Shown here piece by piece: positions 61,297 to 64,000 of a stretch of DNA of 64,000 bases; position 1 is the stretch's first letter; the number at the start of each line of letters is the position of its first letter. The position numbers were made by a program, and so were the translations under genes. The notes under the pieces were generated by a model that made no database searches, had not been told where the DNA came from, and was given only the letters and a program-made list of their open reading frames with translations. Origin of the DNA: Aporrectodea caliginosa (Eukaryota > Annelida > Clitellata > Crassiclitellata > Lumbricidae); NCBI GenBank assembly GCA_020284085.1, contig JACEVL010000159.1:2086231-2150230 (forward strand). The letters are read 5' to 3'.

Positions 61297-61461
61297 CAGG
61301 CAATGTGTAAAATCAGGGATTTTGTAAAATGCTTGAAATTTTTAGGCAATTTGTAAAATCCCCAATTCACTCAGGCACTTTACAAAATCCCTGAAAATTG
61401 AAAAACCAGGGATTTTGTAAAATCCCTGAAATCTGATGATGAAAATTTGACAGATTGCCTG
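61297..61461. mobile_element. small element with CAGGCAAT ends
   Basis: Begins CAGGCAATGTGTAAAATC and ends ATTGCCTG; inside are repeated palindromes such as AGGGATTTTGTAAAATCCCT. No target duplication seen; DNA-transposon class unresolved. Confidence 0.5.
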
Positions 61462-62458
61462 AAAGGAAAATGATGAACACAATCGAAGTTTGACATTCAC
61501 TGATGCCCTTGACTTTCCCTTTGAAACATTTGCACCTGTTTATCTTGACGCGTCCAGTGGCCTTTGAAGTTGCAGAATAATTGAAGTTCTTAATACTGTA
61601 GCAAACTTGCTGGTCGTTAGGCGTTTCACTTATCACTAGCCATGTCCTCTTTGGCTATATTTCTAGTCATGTCCGCCTTTGGCTGCGTGTCCGACATGTC
61701 CGCCGACTATGTTTCAAGCAGTGGCGGCGCGTGGGGATGCAAGGGGGTGTGGTCGCACCGGGCGGCTGCTTCAGAGGGGCGGCACTTTGGCTACCAGGAA
61801 TATTTTTTCGGCGAGTCAGTTATTGATTTGTGAGGTGTAAGAGATCTTGCGTTACGTAACTTCGTAGGTTACTCGGAATAATTTAGATTTATTTCAACTT
61901 TCATGTTTCAAGTAAAAAAATACGCAAGTGAGACAACGCGTGCCACGAACTTACTTACTTACTTTCCGAACTGATGACGTAAATTTTATAAAACCGTCAT
62001 CTCGCTATTGTTGTTCTGTTGACGTCATCTTTGGACCGATTGTTCGTTGCCGTGGGAACGAGTCGATCGAGCTTTATTTCATTATTTGGAAAATCGACGT
62101 GAAGGCCACAAGATGTAGTAGACCTAAAGGCGAACATTTCGAGGAAAATATCGAAATTCGTCAATCAGGAGAAACAGAAAGATGAAATTTGACGGAAAAC
62201 GGTAGGCCATTTGGTTACACAAATCGAAAATCGAAAGATCGACACGACATGTAACTTTGAACAGAAGATAATCGAAACATTTTATCAGAAAAAATTAATT
62301 CGAAATTCGACGAAAAACTGTTCCGTTTGAAGACACAAATCGACCAATAATCCACACGACATTATTATTCCTAATAACAGAAACTCGTCGATAGGCTACT
62401 CCTAGATCACAAAGAAGCGGAAATTGAAGTTAAATGTAAGAATTGTTGAACTTTCGGT

Positions 62459-62606
62459 TTAGAGCTTTTGTAAAAAGAACCGAGCGAGGTTATTCCTATA
62501 AAACAATCTCCGTGTTAGAGCTTTTGTAAAGGTGAACCGAGTGAGGTTATTCCTTAAAACAATCTCCGGTTAGAGCTTTTGTAAAGGTGAACCGAGTGAG
62601 GTAATG
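62459..62606. repeat. 55-56-bp tandem repeat, 2.7 units
   Basis: TTAGAGCTTTTGTAAAGGTG, AACCGAGTGAGGTTATTCCT and AAAACAATCTCC repeat at 62461, 62517 and 62572 with few differences. Confidence 0.85.
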
Positions 62607-64000
62607 CACAAATATAATATTGTTGTGATTATCCTTCGCGCGCCAATCCTTAAATGTCGCTAAACAATCAATAATATTAGTGCTCGTCTAAAACACCTTT
62701 AGCACGCATCCTTTCGATGCTATAAATTCTGAGATTTCGTCTAATCATCTAGGTGCTTGAGTCTTAGCCAAGTTCGACGTAAACGGGCCTTTGCGGCCAC
62801 AAAACGGTGATAAACAAGGGAAGAACTGCCTACCGTCTGTTTGTAGCAGTCCGAAGGCTGGAACAAAGTAGAAGGGTGACTCTGGCCATTTACTTTGTCA
62901 GACAGCGTCGTTAAACTTCGTATGCACGAAAGAATCGCTCTACCATTGCCATATCCTAGAGTATGTTTCAGTAAACGAATATTATTCGTTTATTGAAACC
63001 TCAGTCAAAAAACCCACACGTCCAGACTGTCGCCCAGAGAGGCTTCAAATACTTGAATGCCTACCAATCTTAATTACCTCCTTTTCCCTTCATTACCTTG
63101 CATAATCTGACATTACTTTATTTTCTCACCTTATCTTACCGTACCGCATTTGGCCATACCGTACTTTACATTACCTTCCCGTAGCTTACCGTACATTGCA
63201 TTACCCGGTTTTTTCCTTCCATCACCCTCTTTCACCTAACATTGCTGTATTTTATCTTACCCTATTCTGCCATCCCCTACTTTACCTTACACATACAACA
63301 CCTCGTTCAGGCGATGTTGACTTGGTGTCAAATGCCTGACAACACCTTGCCTTAACATAACTTATCTTACCATACTGTCCCTTCACCTGCTTTTCGTTAT
63401 CTATTCCCTTCCATTGCCCTACATTCCTTCCCTTTCTTAACATTTCATTCCCTTCCTTTCCCCAAATACAGACAAGGAGGGAAGCAGATAATTATATAGA
63501 CAGACAGACAGACAGACAGAGAGGGACTGAAACAACCCAACTATGATTTCTCCGCTTCCCCACCCATCTTACCGTTCCAATCCTAGACACCATCCACCGC
63601 ACCCGTCTGACTGTCTGCGTGCCTGACACTTTGATCGTAACCTTAATTAAACCGATTATGACTTAATGCCTATAGTTTATCATCTGACTGAGCGCGGCGA
63701 CAGCGATTTATCGTATATTATTTATTTTGTCGAAAGGCGAAACATTGAGAACTGCTAAAAATTATTCCACACCCATTTTAAGGTTGATATTCGACCAATA
63801 AGAATGCAGAAGATCAATTCTTGATTTAACTTTGCAGTTGTCAATCCTTCAATGCTGAGGTCGTCGTTAAGAAAACCTCCTTTGCCACCTCCATTGTGAC
63901 TCTAGAGTCTAGACTGATTGCTGTCGATGGAGTGTGTGTGACCTTCGCACCTCCACGGATTTGTTATGTACCGTACGTCTTATGTAACATTTTCCTTCCG
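62607..64000. other. intergenic end of the window
   Basis: TTACC-rich sequence (63060-63470, many CTTACCTT/CATTACC words) and a short (AGAC)n at 63498-63520. No gene found. Confidence 0.4.

Overview
This is eukaryotic, animal-type DNA: split genes with GT-AG introns, many interspersed transposons, and abundant micro- and minisatellites. The two recognisable host genes are both on the minus strand. They encode an animal-specific zinc-finger repressor (GFI1/Senseless family) and a ciliary/flagellar coiled-coil protein (CCDC183-like). With CR1/L2-type LINE tails, tRNA-derived SINEs and very dense hAT elements, this fits a marine invertebrate metazoan; I cannot name the species. The palindromic word TAGGCCTA occurs about 30 times, far above the roughly one expected, and looks like a genomic signature.

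Layout. 1-17.2 kb: no host gene found; an L2/CR1 LINE tail, several hAT-type elements (two with perfect 8-bp target-site duplications, TSDs), a TA-flanked MITE, a degenerate tandem repeat and long (GTAT)n and (CATC)n arrays. 17.2-34.2 kb: the GFI1-family gene, four coding exons (34234-34042, 22208-21942, 20890-20117, 17638-17247) that join in frame to 541 aa, with an N-terminal SNAG motif and five C2H2 fingers. Its 11.8-kb first intron holds a 3-kb satellite of 44-bp units, a LINE remnant, a 1.47-kb hAT element and SINE/LINE tails. 34.2-46.7 kb: intergenic, with a 1.06-kb hAT element about 1 kb upstream of the GFI1 start codon, a LINE remnant and a 1.5-kb hAT element that itself contains another. 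46.7-59.6 kb: an 11-exon gene (565 aa, all junctions in phase) for a CCDC183-like coiled-coil protein; its introns hold a 32-bp minisatellite of about 48 units, a tRNA-derived SINE with a long (ATT)n tail, a MIR-like SINE, a duplicated 250-bp repeat and a decayed hAT transposase piece. 59.6-64 kb: intergenic, with a LINE tail, a small inverted-repeat element and a short tandem repeat.

The two genes have no evident functional link: one product is a nuclear repressor, the other a presumed axonemal or flagellar protein. Exon models were built by hand from reading frame, splice consensus and phase; no alignment or transcript data were available. Most long open frames in this window are low-complexity repeats and are not genes.
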